Assembly (NCBI GenBank): GCA_016200085.1
Contig: JACQFL010000038.1
Coordinates: 1-64,000 of the forward strand
Direction of reading: 5' to 3'
Length of the DNA: 64,000 bases
From: Candidatus Rokuibacteriota bacterium
GTDB taxonomy: Bacteria > Methylomirabilota > Methylomirabilia > Rokubacteriales > CSP1-6
Positions 27,753-36,779 of this stretch are shown one piece after another (the first letter of the stretch is position 1; the number at the start of each line of letters is the position of its first letter). The position numbers and the translations under genes are program-made. The notes under the pieces were generated by a model. It saw only the letters and a program-made list of their open reading frames with translations, did no database searches and was not told the DNA's origin.

Positions 27753-30512
27753 CTAATGCGTTTCCACGGGCGTCTGGGCGCGCTCGGCGGTGCGGCGGAG
27801 ACGGCGGGCGGCGCGCATCTGCTCGACCATCCGCAGGAGGACGGGCAGTACGACCAGGGAGGCGACCAGGCTGGTCGCCGAGCCGAGGGTCAGGAGCAGG
27901 CCGAGCCCGAAGATCCCCCGGTGGTCCGCGAGGAGCAGGCTGCCGAAGCCGGCGATCGTGCTGAGACCGGCCACGAGCACGCCCATCACCGTGCTGCGCG
28001 CGATGAGCGGGCCGCCGAGGTCCTGGCCCTCCATGAAGCGGAGCACGACGTTCAGGCCGTACTCGGCGGCGGCGCCCAGGATGAGCGGCAGCGCGAAGAT
28101 GTTGCCGAGGTTGAACTTCAAGCCGACGAAGTACATGAGCCCCACCGTCCAGATCATCCCGAGCGCCAGGGGCAGCAGCGCCAGGGACGTCTCGCGGAGC
28201 CGGCGGAGCATCAGCCACGTGATCACCGTGACGAGCAGGACGGCGTAGACCGTGCCCTGCTTGGCCCCGCGCTCCATGAGGCGGATGGCCTCGAAGGTGA
28301 TGATCGGCGTGCCGGTGACGTCGGGATCCACCGAGCGCAGCTCCCGCACGAACCTCGCGGCGGCGTCCCGGTCCCAGATGTTGATGGCCGGATGGATCTG
28401 GAGCAGGAAGCGCCCCTGCTTGCTGATGAACTTCTGGCGGATCTCGCCCGGCACGTCGGTGAGACCGACCGGGCGCGGGTTCAAGTTGTTCTGCAGCCGC
28501 TGGAAGCTGCGCAGGAAGTCCCGGTAGAGCTGATACTGCAGCAGCCCGAGGGAGGCCTCGCTGGTGTCACGGTCGTTGCGCTCGAGCTTGGCGAGCAGGC
28601 GCCGGATCTCGGCGGCCACCGCGCCGACCTTGCCCTTGGCCTCTCCGGGGGGCGCCTCGGTGGCCGCGATGTTGATGCGCCGGCCGAGGGTCTCGAGCGC
28701 GCTGGTGAGGCGGTCGAGGTCGAGGGGAAGCGGCCGCGCGATGCGCACCGGGGCCACGATCGCCGCGAAGTCGCCGATGATCTTCCGCTTCCCCGCCTGG
28801 TCCTGCGGGATGAGAAGCAGCGCCGAGTCGACTTCCGAGACGCTTCCCAGCGCGGCGAAGGCGTCGTGCTTGCGCTTGAGCTCCTCGAGGGAGTCGGCGG
28901 AGGCGAGGGCGGAGAACCCCGAGCGATGCGCCGTCTCGAGGATGCGCCTTTCCCAGACCACCGACTCGGTGCCCTTGGCCTGCAAGTTGAGCAGGTTGTA
29001 GTCGAAGCCGACGTGCGCCAGTCCGTAGGCCGACACCACGGTGAGGACGGTCGCCAGCGCGAGCACGGTCCTGGGATAGCGGACGATGTGGTCGACGAGG
29101 GGCACGTGGATGCGCTCGAGGGCCATCGCGCGGGGGATGGTGGTCTCCGGCCGCCCCGCGTGGCGCCGGTCGATGAGCGTGAGTGCGGCCGGGAAGATGG
29201 TCATCATGGCGAGCCAGCAGAGGAGGATCGCGCTGCCCGCGATGAAGCCCAGCTCCTGGAGCCCGCGGAAATCGGTCAACATCAGGACGTAGAACGTTCC
29301 CGCCGCCGTCACCGCGCCGAGGAGCATGCCGCGGCCGCTGCGCCCGGCCGTGATCGCCATCGCCTCGGAGAGGTTGCGGCCGAGGAACAGCTCCTCCTCG
29401 TAACGGAACAGGTAGTAGATGCCGTAGTCGATGCCGAGCCCGATGACGATGGAGATGAACATCACCGAGAAGAGCGAGAGGTGGCCGACCACGAGGGTGG
29501 CCAGCCCGATGGCCCAGCAGAGGCTGACCGCGAGCAGGAACAGCATGACCACCGGCTTGCCCACGCGCAGGAAGGCGACGAGCAGGAGCCCCAGGGTCAG
29601 GGCGAAGGCGAGGAACGTCGCCGACTGGCTGTCGCGGAAGGCGGCCACCATCTCGTCGTTCGACAGCGCGGGCTTGCCGGTGACCCCGACCCGCACCTCG
29701 GGGAAGTCGCGCTTGAGGAGAGCGATGACGCCGCGCACGCCCTCGATGGCCTCGCGATTGTCGGTGAAGCTCTTGTCCTTGCTGATCGCCTCCGCGAGGA
29801 TGAAGAGGATCTTCTGGTCGTCGGAGAGGAAGTAGCCGCCCTCGTCGCCGCCGGTGACCGAGAACAGCGAGCCGAACGGCGAGCGGTAGGGCAGGGGGCG
29901 GTCGAGCCGCGCCGACATCTGGGTGACGAGGTCCTCGATGAACGTCAGGTCGTGGCGGTTCTTGCCGCCGGTGTCGAGGCCGAGGTCGAGGAAGGCGCCG
30001 GCAAAGCCGGAGGCGACCTGGGTGCCGAGGCCGTCCACCAGCTGATCGAGGGTGGGGCGGGCCGCGAACGACTCGAGGAACTCCTGGTAGTCGAAGATCC
30101 GATCGCGGATCTCGACGAGCTTTTCCCGGGAGAGATAGAGCAGCGCTCGGCCCTCGAACTGCTTCGGGTCGATCCGGTAGGTGATGCGGGCCAGCGCGGC
30201 GTTGGTCGCGCGGAGCTCCTTGACCAGCCGGTTGGCGTAGACCTTCGCCTCCTGCGGCGAGGGCGCCTCGACGGCGATGATGACGTCGTCGAGCTGGCCG
30301 AACTCCCGGTCGTACTCCCCGTACCGCTCGATGTAGCTCAGGCCCCTGGGCATGAGCGCGCGGGTCGAGGTCGCGAAGGTCAGCGCGCTGAGGGTGTACC
30401 AGACGCCGAGGGCGGCGAGCGCGCAGCCGAGGGTGACGGTGAGGCCAGGACGCGCGCACGCGGCCTGCACCAGCCGCCGCAGGAGGCGTCCGGTCCGGGA
30501 CGCGAGGGCCAA
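27753..30512 (-). CDS. hpnN: hopanoid-associated RND (MMPL-type) transporter HpnN
   Basis: 919 aa. Architecture is one membrane helix, a large periplasmic domain (about 55-300), five helices (about 305-480), one helix, a second periplasmic domain (about 530-740) and five helices. IVIGLGIDYGIYYLFRYEEE in the first bundle and ILGAAAEYGLNVVLRF in the second are the paired RND elements. HpnN moves hopanoids to the outer membrane. The start is a TTG directly after the TAG of the preceding gene, so translation is probably coupled. It is split from the shc operon by about 2 kb, unlike many hopanoid clusters. Confidence 0.88.
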   Translation of the reverse strand: MALASRTGRLLRRLVQAACARPGLTVTLGCALAALGVWYTLSALTFATSTRALMPRGLSYIERYGEYDREFGQLDDVIIAVEAPSPQEAKVYANRLVKELRATNAALARITYRIDPKQFEGRALLYLSREKLVEIRDRIFDYQEFLESFAARPTLDQLVDGLGTQVASGFAGAFLDLGLDTGGKNRHDLTFIEDLVTQMSARLDRPLPYRSPFGSLFSVTGGDEGGYFLSDDQKILFILAEAISKDKSFTDNREAIEGVRGVIALLKRDFPEVRVGVTGKPALSNDEMVAAFRDSQSATFLAFALTLGLLLVAFLRVGKPVVMLFLLAVSLCWAIGLATLVVGHLSLFSVMFISIVIGLGIDYGIYYLFRYEEELFLGRNLSEAMAITAGRSGRGMLLGAVTAAGTFYVLMLTDFRGLQELGFIAGSAILLCWLAMMTIFPAALTLIDRRHAGRPETTIPRAMALERIHVPLVDHIVRYPRTVLALATVLTVVSAYGLAHVGFDYNLLNLQAKGTESVVWERRILETAHRSGFSALASADSLEELKRKHDAFAALGSVSEVDSALLLIPQDQAGKRKIIGDFAAIVAPVRIARPLPLDLDRLTSALETLGRRINIAATEAPPGEAKGKVGAVAAEIRRLLAKLERNDRDTSEASLGLLQYQLYRDFLRSFQRLQNNLNPRPVGLTDVPGEIRQKFISKQGRFLLQIHPAINIWDRDAAARFVRELRSVDPDVTGTPIITFEAIRLMERGAKQGTVYAVLLVTVITWLMLRRLRETSLALLPLALGMIWTVGLMYFVGLKFNLGNIFALPLILGAAAEYGLNVVLRFMEGQDLGGPLIARSTVMGVLVAGLSTIAGFGSLLLADHRGIFGLGLLLTLGSATSLVASLVVLPVLLRMVEQMRAARRLRRTAERAQTPVETH

Positions 30513-31586
30513 CTACTCTTCGCCGGAGATGAACCGCTCGAGCCGCTGGCGGGCGGCGTCGTCGGGCCACTGCTCGGGCGGCGACTTCATCAGGTACGCC
30601 GAGGGTGCGAACAGCGCGCCCTTGATGCCCCGGTCGAGCGCGATCTTGCAGCACCGGATGGCGTCGATGACCACGCCGGCGGAATTCGGCGAATCCCAGA
30701 CCTCCAGCTTCAGCTCCACGTTGACCGGCTGGTCGCCGAAGCCGCGGCCTTCCAGCCGGATGTGCGCCCACTTGCGATCCTTCAGCCACGGCACGTAGTC
30801 GCTCGGGCCGATGTGGACGTCGTCCGTCCCGAGGTCGTGGCCGAGCTGCGAGCGCACGGAGTCGGTCTTGGAGATCTTCTTCGAGACGAGCCGCTCCCGC
30901 TCGAGCATGTTGTAGAAGTCGGTGTTGCCTCCGAAGTTGAGCTGGCTGGTGTGCTCGAGCCGCACGCCGCGATCCATGAAGAGCTTGGTGAGCACCCGGT
31001 GCACGATGGTGGCGCCCACCTGCGACTTCACGTCGTCGCCGACCACGGGCAGGCCCCGCTCCTCGAAGCGCCGCCGCCAGTACGCCTCCCGCGCGATGAA
31101 GACGGGGATGCAGTTGACGAAGGCGCAGCCGGCCTCCAGCACCTGCTCGACGTACCACTTGGTGGCCATCTCGCTGCCCACGGGCAGGTAGTTCACCACC
31201 ACCTGGGTGCCCGTGTCGCGCAGGATGCCCACGATGTCGGCGGTCGAGCCGGGCGCCTTGTGGATCACCTGCGAGAGGTACGTGCCGAGGCCGTCGTGGG
31301 TCATGCCGCGGGAAACGGGCACGCCGAGGAGGGGGACGTCCGCGAACTTCACCGTGTTGTTGGGCTCGCGGAAGATCGCCTCGGACAGATCCGCACCGAC
31401 CTTGCGCTCGTCGACGTCGAAGGCCGCGGAGAACTCGATGTCGCGCACGTGATAGCCGCCCAGGCGGGGATGCATGAGCCCGGGGATGAAGCCGTCGTCG
31501 GCCGCGTCACGGTAGTACTGGATGCCCTGCACGAGCGACGAGGCACAGTTGCCCACGCCGATGATGGCGACTCGAACGGCTCCCAC
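30513..31586 (-). CDS. myo-inositol-1-phosphate synthase (inositol-3-phosphate synthase, bacterial type)
   Basis: 357 aa; GTG at 31586 gives [21 protein letters not shown], the NAD-binding Rossmann start, behind [43 protein letters not shown] and the SKTDSV segment match the actinobacterial/archaeal Ino1 class. It converts glucose-6-phosphate to inositol phosphate. The gene abuts hpnN with no spacing. Together with the cytidylyltransferase and CDP-alcohol phosphatidyltransferase genes 2-3 kb away, it could feed an inositol lipid or di-inositol-phosphate route. Confidence 0.93.
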   Translation of the reverse strand: MGAVRVAIIGVGNCASSLVQGIQYYRDAADDGFIPGLMHPRLGGYHVRDIEFSAAFDVDERKVGADLSEAIFREPNNTVKFADVPLLGVPVSRGMTHDGLGTYLSQVIHKAPGSTADIVGILRDTGTQVVVNYLPVGSEMATKWYVEQVLEAGCAFVNCIPVFIAREAYWRRRFEERGLPVVGDDVKSQVGATIVHRVLTKLFMDRGVRLEHTSQLNFGGNTDFYNMLERERLVSKKISKTDSVRSQLGHDLGTDDVHIGPSDYVPWLKDRKWAHIRLEGRGFGDQPVNVELKLEVWDSPNSAGVVIDAIRCCKIALDRGIKGALFAPSAYLMKSPPEQWPDDAARQRLERFISGEE

Positions 31587-31664
31587 GGGGCCTCCCCTCG
31601 CCGGCGTGACCCGACCGGCAGGACCTGACGACGGTGCGTTGCGCTCCGAAAAACGCCGCCAGTG

Positions 31665-31670
31665 TAACAT
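31665..31670 (+). promoter_or_regulatory. leaderless-type -10 box of the 2OG dioxygenase-like gene
   Basis: TAACAT ends 8 bases before the GTG at 31679, again with no room for a Shine-Dalgarno site. Confidence 0.45.
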
Positions 31671-31678
31671 ACCGCTCC

Positions 31679-32398
31679 GTGAGCGACGAGATCGCGCACG
31701 CCCTCGGGGCGATCGACGCGGCGGCGGTGCAGCGCGAGTACTGGCGCCAGAACGAGTTCGTGATGCTGCGCGACTGTCTGCCCCCGGCGCTGGTGGCGCG
31801 CATGGTCGCCGAGGTCGACGCCGTCCGTCCCGCCGCGCACCGCAGCTACATCCCGCGGCACAAGAAGGGCGGCAGCGTGAGCTATCACACCCTCGCCGGC
31901 CGCGCGCCCGCCATCCTCGCGCTCTACCGTTCGCCGGCGTTCCTGGCCTTCCTGCGCGGGGTCACGCGCGCGCCCGTGGGCGAGTGTCCCGAGCACGACC
32001 CGCATCGCTGTGCGCTCTACTTCTACACCGAACCCGGCGATCACATCGGCTTCCACTACGACACGTCGTACTACCGCGGCGCGCGCTACACGGTGCTGGT
32101 GGGGCTGATCGAGCGCTCGTCGAGCCGGCTCCTCTGCCAGCCCTACAAGCGCGTGCCCGGGCACCCGCCGGAGGAGCTCGCGCTGCGCACGGAGCCGGGC
32201 ACGCTCGTGCTCTTCAACGGCAACACGCTCTGGCATGCCATCACGCCGCTCGGCGACGGGGAGGAGCGCGTCAGCCTCACCATGGAGTACGTCACCGACG
32301 GCTCGATGTCGCCGGGCAAGCGGTTCGTGTCCAACATGAAGGATGCGATCGCCTACTTCGGCTTCTCCGCGGTCTTCCGCGGGGCGCGCTCGCGCTAG
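31679..32398 (+). CDS. Fe(II)/2-oxoglutarate-dependent dioxygenase-like protein
   Basis: 239 aa; GTG start set by the upstream TAACAT box. The jelly-roll iron motif is readable: [11 protein letters not shown] (His-x-Asp near residues 121-123), then WHAITPLG with the distal His near 184 and ERVSLTMEY with the Arg that would bind 2-oxoglutarate. The N-terminal part ([18 protein letters not shown]) resembles phytanoyl-CoA hydroxylase-like proteins. It is divergent from inositol-phosphate synthase; hydroxylation of a lipid is a possibility by context only. Confidence 0.8.
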   Translation: MSDEIAHALGAIDAAAVQREYWRQNEFVMLRDCLPPALVARMVAEVDAVRPAAHRSYIPRHKKGGSVSYHTLAGRAPAILALYRSPAFLAFLRGVTRAPVGECPEHDPHRCALYFYTEPGDHIGFHYDTSYYRGARYTVLVGLIERSSSRLLCQPYKRVPGHPPEELALRTEPGTLVLFNGNTLWHAITPLGDGEERVSLTMEYVTDGSMSPGKRFVSNMKDAIAYFGFSAVFRGARSR

Positions 32399-32440
32399 CC
32401 CTTCCTCCCCCAGACGTCGTTCGTCTTCGCGGAGCGACGT

Positions 32441-32589
32441 CACGGGGGTCCTGGCGGGGAGTGAGGCTGGCCGCCGTCCTCGCTTTCAGACTTCGATGGT
32501 CAATCGCAGGTCGAAGACATCACGCGGCCATCCAAGAGGTCACCGCGCTGCGGGCGGCGGCCAGCCTCACTCCCGCCACCCCCGCCGTG
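32441..32589. repeat. large intergenic foldback (long imperfect inverted repeat)
   Basis: Left arm 32441-32476 and right arm 32555-32589 pair over about 35 bases with small indels. The core TGGCGGGGAGTGAGGCTGGC is matched on the other arm except for one missing base. The 78-base loop holds a nested pair (CTTCGA ... TCGAAG). It lies between convergent genes, so it may terminate both transcripts, or be a small non-autonomous mobile element. A further hairpin (GACGTCG ... CGACGTC) sits just left of it at about 32413-32441. Confidence 0.7.
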
Positions 32590-32628
32590 AGGTTGGTCTC
32601 GCGGGCTCGAACGCGTTGTGGACGGGTG

Positions 32629-33765
32629 CTAGCGGGACAGGGCCCCGTGCACCAGGCGGAGGAGCCAGTAGGTGTTGGAGCCGAGGGCGAGGACCACCAG
32701 GAGAGCGGGAAGGGCGGCGGGCGACAGGGTCAGGCCGAGGACGAACAGGATCAGCAAGGCGTAGAAACCGTCGCGGGTGCCGAGGGCGTGGAGGACGCTC
32801 CCCGCGGCGCCGGAGGCGGGCGGCGCGAGCTTGGCGGCGAGGGCGCTGGCGATGACGCCCAGGGTGCCCGCGATGCCGACGAGCGTCGCGGGAGCCCACG
32901 TGATGGACACGGTGATGGCCATGGCGAGGACGAGGAGGGCGTGGACGATGGTGTCGTTGAGGACGTCGAGCCAGGCGCCGAGTGCGGACTCGGCGAGCGC
33001 GAGCCGCGCCACTTCGCCGTCGGTGTGATCGAGCACGACGGAGGCGGCGTAGAGGGCGAGGCCGACGAGAGCGGTGACTGGCGTCGCGTGCCAGAAGCAC
33101 GCGGCGGCGATGCTGCCGATGCCCAGGCTGGCCAGGCTCACGACGTTCGGGGCCACTCCCCAGGCGATGGCCAGCCGGCTGAGGGGACGCGACAGCCGCC
33201 GGTGGAAGGCGCGGTCCAGGGAGGTGTCGATCGCGCTGCGACCAAGGTGTGCCGTGAGCGCCTCCTCGCCGGGCGTGCGCGCGTACCATCCCTCGGTGGC
33301 CACGCGCACGACCTCGAGGGATTTCAGGGCTCGCGTGAGGTCGTCGCCGACGGGCAACCCGACGGCGAGCGCGGGGCCGAGGTCGGCGACGAGGGCCGCG
33401 GGCGCCAGGACGATGGGGGCGGCGTGCTCTTCGGACGCCACGAGCACGGCCGGCGCCCGCGCCGCCAGCAGGCGGGCGATCGCGGCCGGCGGCGCGAGCG
33501 CGGCCGCCGGCATCAGGAGCGCGGAACCGTCGGGCGGGGCGGCGTCGTCGCCGAGCCAGCGGACCCGAGCGGCGATCGCGGGGCGTGACGCCAGCGCGCG
33601 CTCGAGGGCCGGGCGCTTCAGCATGGCGGGGACGAAGACCTCGCTGGCGCCGGCCCGGACCGCGGCGGCGAGCGCGCGAAAGGCGAGCGTGAAGCCGAGC
33701 ACGGGCGTGGAAGCGGCGGCGCGATCCTCGGGATCCGCGAGGTAGAGGATCGCGCGGCGGATCAC
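32629..33765 (-). CDS. CDP-alcohol phosphatidyltransferase with degenerate nucleotidyltransferase-like N-terminal domain
   Basis: 378 aa, GTG start overlapping the upstream cytidylyltransferase gene by 4 bases. The C-terminal half has the full CDP-alcohol phosphotransferase motif: LDHTDGEVAR ... LGAWLDVLND (DxxDGxxAR, G, D, D), with about six helices. The first 180 residues look like a nucleotidyltransferase fold (FTLAFRALAAAVRAGASEVFVPA) but lack the GxGxR loop, so they are probably non-catalytic. The domain order copies the bifunctional IPCT/DIPPS enzyme. It would transfer a phospho- or phosphono-headgroup from a CDP-linked donor to a lipid or inositol phosphate at the inner membrane. Confidence 0.85.
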   Translation of the reverse strand: MIRRAILYLADPEDRAAASTPVLGFTLAFRALAAAVRAGASEVFVPAMLKRPALERALASRPAIAARVRWLGDDAAPPDGSALLMPAAALAPPAAIARLLAARAPAVLVASEEHAAPIVLAPAALVADLGPALAVGLPVGDDLTRALKSLEVVRVATEGWYARTPGEEALTAHLGRSAIDTSLDRAFHRRLSRPLSRLAIAWGVAPNVVSLASLGIGSIAAACFWHATPVTALVGLALYAASVVLDHTDGEVARLALAESALGAWLDVLNDTIVHALLVLAMAITVSITWAPATLVGIAGTLGVIASALAAKLAPPASGAAGSVLHALGTRDGFYALLILFVLGLTLSPAALPALLVVLALGSNTYWLLRLVHGALSR

Positions 33766-34502
33766 GCGCCGTCCAGGCGGATCACGGCCGGCAGCACCTC
33801 GTCCCGTGCGCGGCGCAGGTCTTCCGCGTAGTCGATCTCCGTCCAGGGCAGGCCCGTCACGTCGACCCAGCCGACGCGCCGCTGGCCGACCAGCAGGTGA
33901 AGGGCGTCCTCGTACTCGTTGAGCCCGCCCGTCCCGGCGGCCACCTGCGCGAGATTGCGCACGACGTCGCCCGCCGCGTCGGCGCCGCACTTGAAGAAGC
34001 CCACGCCCTCCCCGACGGCCTCCCACGAGTCCGGCACGACCTTCTTGCCGAGCGCGATCACGTCCGCGCCGCGGGTGTAGACCTTGACCTCCTCGCCCGT
34101 GTCGTGGAAGCCACGGTCGACGAGGAACGCGCTGGCCGCCGGCGCCGCGAGCAGGCGGCGCAGGAAGGTCCGGGGGAACAGCACGTCGGCGTCCATGACC
34201 AGGGCGCCGCCCTCCAGGTGGGCGCGCGCGGCGTGGAGCGACAGCGCCGAGCCGGCCGTGTACGCGTCGTTGTCGACGTAGCGCACCGGCATCCCGTTCC
34301 AGGCCCCGCCGGCGAGCGCGCGCACCTGCTCGGCGCAGTGACCCACCACGAGCACGGCTTCCGGCACACCCGCGGCGGCCAGGGCGTCGAGCATCCGGGC
34401 CAGGAGCGGCCGCCCGCCCACGGGCAGCAGGCACTTGTGCGTGGTGTCGGTCAGGGGGGCGAGCCGGCGGGCCACGCCGGCCGCGAGGATGATCGCCTTC
34501 AC
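33762..34502 (-). CDS. sugar/choline-phosphate-type nucleotidyltransferase (probable cytidylyltransferase)
   Basis: 246 aa, GTG start inside the stop of the previous gene. The N-terminal KAIILAAGVARRLAPLTD is the nucleotide-binding loop, KCLLPVGGRPLL the Lys-containing motif, and VMDADVLF the metal-binding Asp segment; WTEIDYAEDL near the end is the second metal site. It is closest in style to phosphocholine and 2-aminoethylphosphonate cytidylyltransferases. Its position between a phosphonopyruvate decarboxylase-like gene and a CDP-alcohol phosphatidyltransferase suggests it makes the CDP-linked headgroup. Inositol phosphate is an alternative substrate. Confidence 0.85.
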   Translation of the reverse strand: MKAIILAAGVARRLAPLTDTTHKCLLPVGGRPLLARMLDALAAAGVPEAVLVVGHCAEQVRALAGGAWNGMPVRYVDNDAYTAGSALSLHAARAHLEGGALVMDADVLFPRTFLRRLLAAPAASAFLVDRGFHDTGEEVKVYTRGADVIALGKKVVPDSWEAVGEGVGFFKCGADAAGDVVRNLAQVAAGTGGLNEYEDALHLLVGQRRVGWVDVTGLPWTEIDYAEDLRRARDEVLPAVIRLDGA

Positions 34503-35662
34503 GCCGTCCGCACTCCCGCGCGGAAGCGGTCGCGGATCTCGGGCGGGGTGTGGGGGATGCGCGGCACGCTCGCCTCCTCGGTGGTGACCTTGACGAGCAC
34601 GAAGTGCGGGCCGTCGGACCGCCGCATCGCGCGGACCGTCTCCACGAGCGCGTCCGCGTCGGTCACCGCCGCGACGCGCCGGTAGCCGGCCGCCTCGGCG
34701 AGGGCGTCGAGGCGCACCGAGGCGGAGAGCGAGCGCTGGTTGCCCGTCGATCCGTAGACGGAGTTGTCGAAGACGACGTGCACGAGGTTCGGCGGGGCCA
34801 CCGCGCCGACCTGGGCGAGGGTGCCGAGGTTCATGAGGACGTTGCCGTCGCCGTCGAAGACCAGGGTGGGCAGGTCCGGCCGGGCCAGGGCCACCCCGAG
34901 GCCGATGGAGGAGGCCAGGCCCATGGAGCCGATCATGTAGAAGTTCTGGGGCCGGTCCGCCACGGAGAAGGATTCGCGGCAGATGTAGCCGTTGGCGTGG
35001 ACCACGGGCTCGCGGTCGAGGTCCTTCACCACGGCGCGCAGCGCGGCCAGCCGCGAGAGCGACGGTGTGAGCGGCGGGCGGGTGGCGCGCGCGGCGACGC
35101 CGGGGGCCGAGGGCGGGGCCTCGCCCGCGGCCACCTCGCCCGTGGCCAGCACGCCGGGCGGCAGCAGGAGCGCCACCGGCGCCAGCCGGGCCTCGGTCTC
35201 GCCGGCGGCCCACGCCACGTCGGCGGCGGCGGACTCGCGCGACAGGACCCGGTACGGCAGGTCGAGGAGCTCCAGCAGGTGCGGGGTGATCTCGCCGGTC
35301 AAGAGGTGCTCGGGCGCGTCCCTGCCCTCGTGGCCCCGCCAGGTCACGAGCAGCAGCGCGGGCAGCCCGTACATCAGCGAGAACGAGGCCAGCGCGTTCA
35401 GGCTGGTGCCAAGCCCGGAGTTCTGGAGCAGGACGGCGGGCCGGCGCCCGCCCAGCCAGGCGCCGCCCGCCAGGCCCACCGCGGCGTCCTCGCGCACGGC
35501 GGGCAGGTAGGAGGCGTGGGGGCTGGACTCGAGCTCGACGATGAGGTCCTCGATCATCGAGCAGGGCACGCCGGTGAACAGGTCGAAGCCGGCTTCGAGA
35601 AGGAAGCCGGCGAACCGGGCGCCGCTGACGGCGCCCTCGGCGCGCGGCGCGGGCCCCGTCAC
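34499..35662 (-). CDS. ThDP-dependent decarboxylase, phosphonopyruvate decarboxylase type (sulfopyruvate possible)
   Basis: 387 aa, GTG start overlapping the mlaC stop by 4 bases. The N-terminal half has FTGVPCSMIEDLI, the VREDAAVGLAGGAWL segment with the ThDP-activating Glu position, and LQNSGLGTSLNALAS. The C-terminal half has FYMIGSMGLASSIGLGVALA and the ThDP/Mg motif beginning FDGDGNVLMN and ending DNSVYGSTG. This matches phosphonopyruvate decarboxylase, and less specifically fused sulfopyruvate decarboxylase. No PEP mutase gene is in the window. Its tight coupling to Mla genes on one side and headgroup genes on the other is unusual. Confidence 0.82.
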   Translation of the reverse strand: MTGPAPRAEGAVSGARFAGFLLEAGFDLFTGVPCSMIEDLIVELESSPHASYLPAVREDAAVGLAGGAWLGGRRPAVLLQNSGLGTSLNALASFSLMYGLPALLLVTWRGHEGRDAPEHLLTGEITPHLLELLDLPYRVLSRESAAADVAWAAGETEARLAPVALLLPPGVLATGEVAAGEAPPSAPGVAARATRPPLTPSLSRLAALRAVVKDLDREPVVHANGYICRESFSVADRPQNFYMIGSMGLASSIGLGVALARPDLPTLVFDGDGNVLMNLGTLAQVGAVAPPNLVHVVFDNSVYGSTGNQRSLSASVRLDALAEAAGYRRVAAVTDADALVETVRAMRRSDGPHFVLVKVTTEEASVPRIPHTPPEIRDRFRAGVRTA

Positions 35663-36294
35663 GACCGCGTCTGCTGTCTCTCTCGCTCCCGGAACTCGTC
35701 CTGGTTGGTCTTCATCTTCTTCACGAGCTCCTGGTAAGACGACGTCCGGATGATCTTGTTGAACTGCGTCCGGTAGTTGGACACCATGCTGACGCCTTCG
35801 ATCTTGACGTCGTAGACCAGCCACCGGTCGCCCTTCCGGTACATCTGGTAGTCGACGGGGATCTCACTGTTCTGCGCGGTGATGATCTTCGTGTGGACCA
35901 CGGCGAGCTCGCCGTCCACCGTGTCACCCGCGTACTGGATCTTCTCGCCGTTGTAGAGCTCGATCTTCGAGATGTACGACCGCTCCAGGAGATCGGAGAA
36001 GAGGCGCACGAACTCTTCGCGCTCGGCGGGCGTGCGCTGGTTCCAGTGCGTGCCGAGCGAGCGCTTGGCCGTCTCGGAGAAATCGAAGATGTCCTCCGCG
36101 ATCCTCCGTACCGCCTGCCGGCGGTCCTTGGCGCGGTTCTCCTTCTTCAGATCGGGGTCGGCGAGGGTCTTGAGCACGCGGTTGATCTGCCCCTTCAGCT
36201 GATCCGTGGGCACACCGGCGGCGGCGGGCCCGATGGTGAAGCAGGCGACCGCCGCCAGGGCGGACACGGCCACGCGAAGGACGGTGCGCGTCAT
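35659..36294 (-). CDS. mlaC: MlaC, periplasmic phospholipid-binding protein
   Basis: 211 aa from ATG at 36294 behind GGAGGAGGG. A signal peptide (TVLRVAVSALAAVACF...AAAG) is followed by the MlaC/Ttg2D fold: IFDFSETAKRSLGTHWNQRTPAEREEF, then VDYQMYRKGDRWLVYDVKIEGVSMVSNYR, the family signature. It shuttles phospholipids between the MlaD ring and the outer membrane. Part of a minus-strand mlaEFDC set; it overlaps the decarboxylase-like gene by 4 bases. Confidence 0.94.
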   Translation of the reverse strand: MTRTVLRVAVSALAAVACFTIGPAAAGVPTDQLKGQINRVLKTLADPDLKKENRAKDRRQAVRRIAEDIFDFSETAKRSLGTHWNQRTPAEREEFVRLFSDLLERSYISKIELYNGEKIQYAGDTVDGELAVVHTKIITAQNSEIPVDYQMYRKGDRWLVYDVKIEGVSMVSNYRTQFNKIIRTSSYQELVKKMKTNQDEFRERERQQTRS

Positions 36295-36320
36295 CGAGAC
36301 CCTCCTCCTCGGCCCTGCTC

Positions 36321-36764
36321 TCACACCTTGCCGAAGATGTACTTCGAGATCAACTCCTCGAGATCCACCGGCGCCTCCACTTCACGGATCCGCCCGTTTG
36401 CCGGGATGATCTTCTCCGATCCCCCGGGGCTGATCCGGATGTACTTCTCGCCGATCAAGCCCTTGGTCTTGATCGAGGCGATCGAGTCGTCCTGCAGCTT
36501 GACCCCCGTGCTGATGCGCAGGGTCACCTGGGCCTCGTAGTCCTTGGCGAGGCCGATGGATTCCACGCGGCCGACCTCGACGCCCGCGATCTCCACGTTC
36601 GACCCCGTCTTGAGGCCGCCCACCGATGGAAAGTTGGCGGTGACGAGGTACCCGCCGCCGCCCAGGAACGAAACCCTGCCGAGTTTAATCGAAAGGTATC
36701 CGAGGGCCAAGAGGCCAAAGATCACGAAGAACCCCGCCACGAGGTTGACCTTGGTCCGCTCCAT
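36321..36764 (-). CDS. mlaD: MlaD, MCE-domain inner-membrane protein
   Basis: 147 aa: one N-terminal membrane helix (about 7-27), then an MCE domain (about 38-116) with LVTANFPSVGGLKTGSNVEIAGVEVG and GLIGEKYIRI. It forms the periplasmic hexameric ring of the Mla transporter. Slightly shorter than the E. coli protein, lacking most of the C-terminal tail. A 100-base gap to mlaF holds copy 2 of the dispersed repeat. Confidence 0.94.
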   Translation of the reverse strand: MERTKVNLVAGFFVIFGLLALGYLSIKLGRVSFLGGGGYLVTANFPSVGGLKTGSNVEIAGVEVGRVESIGLAKDYEAQVTLRISTGVKLQDDSIASIKTKGLIGEKYIRISPGGSEKIIPANGRIREVEAPVDLEELISKYIFGKV

Positions 36765-36779
36765 GGATCTCTCCTTGCT

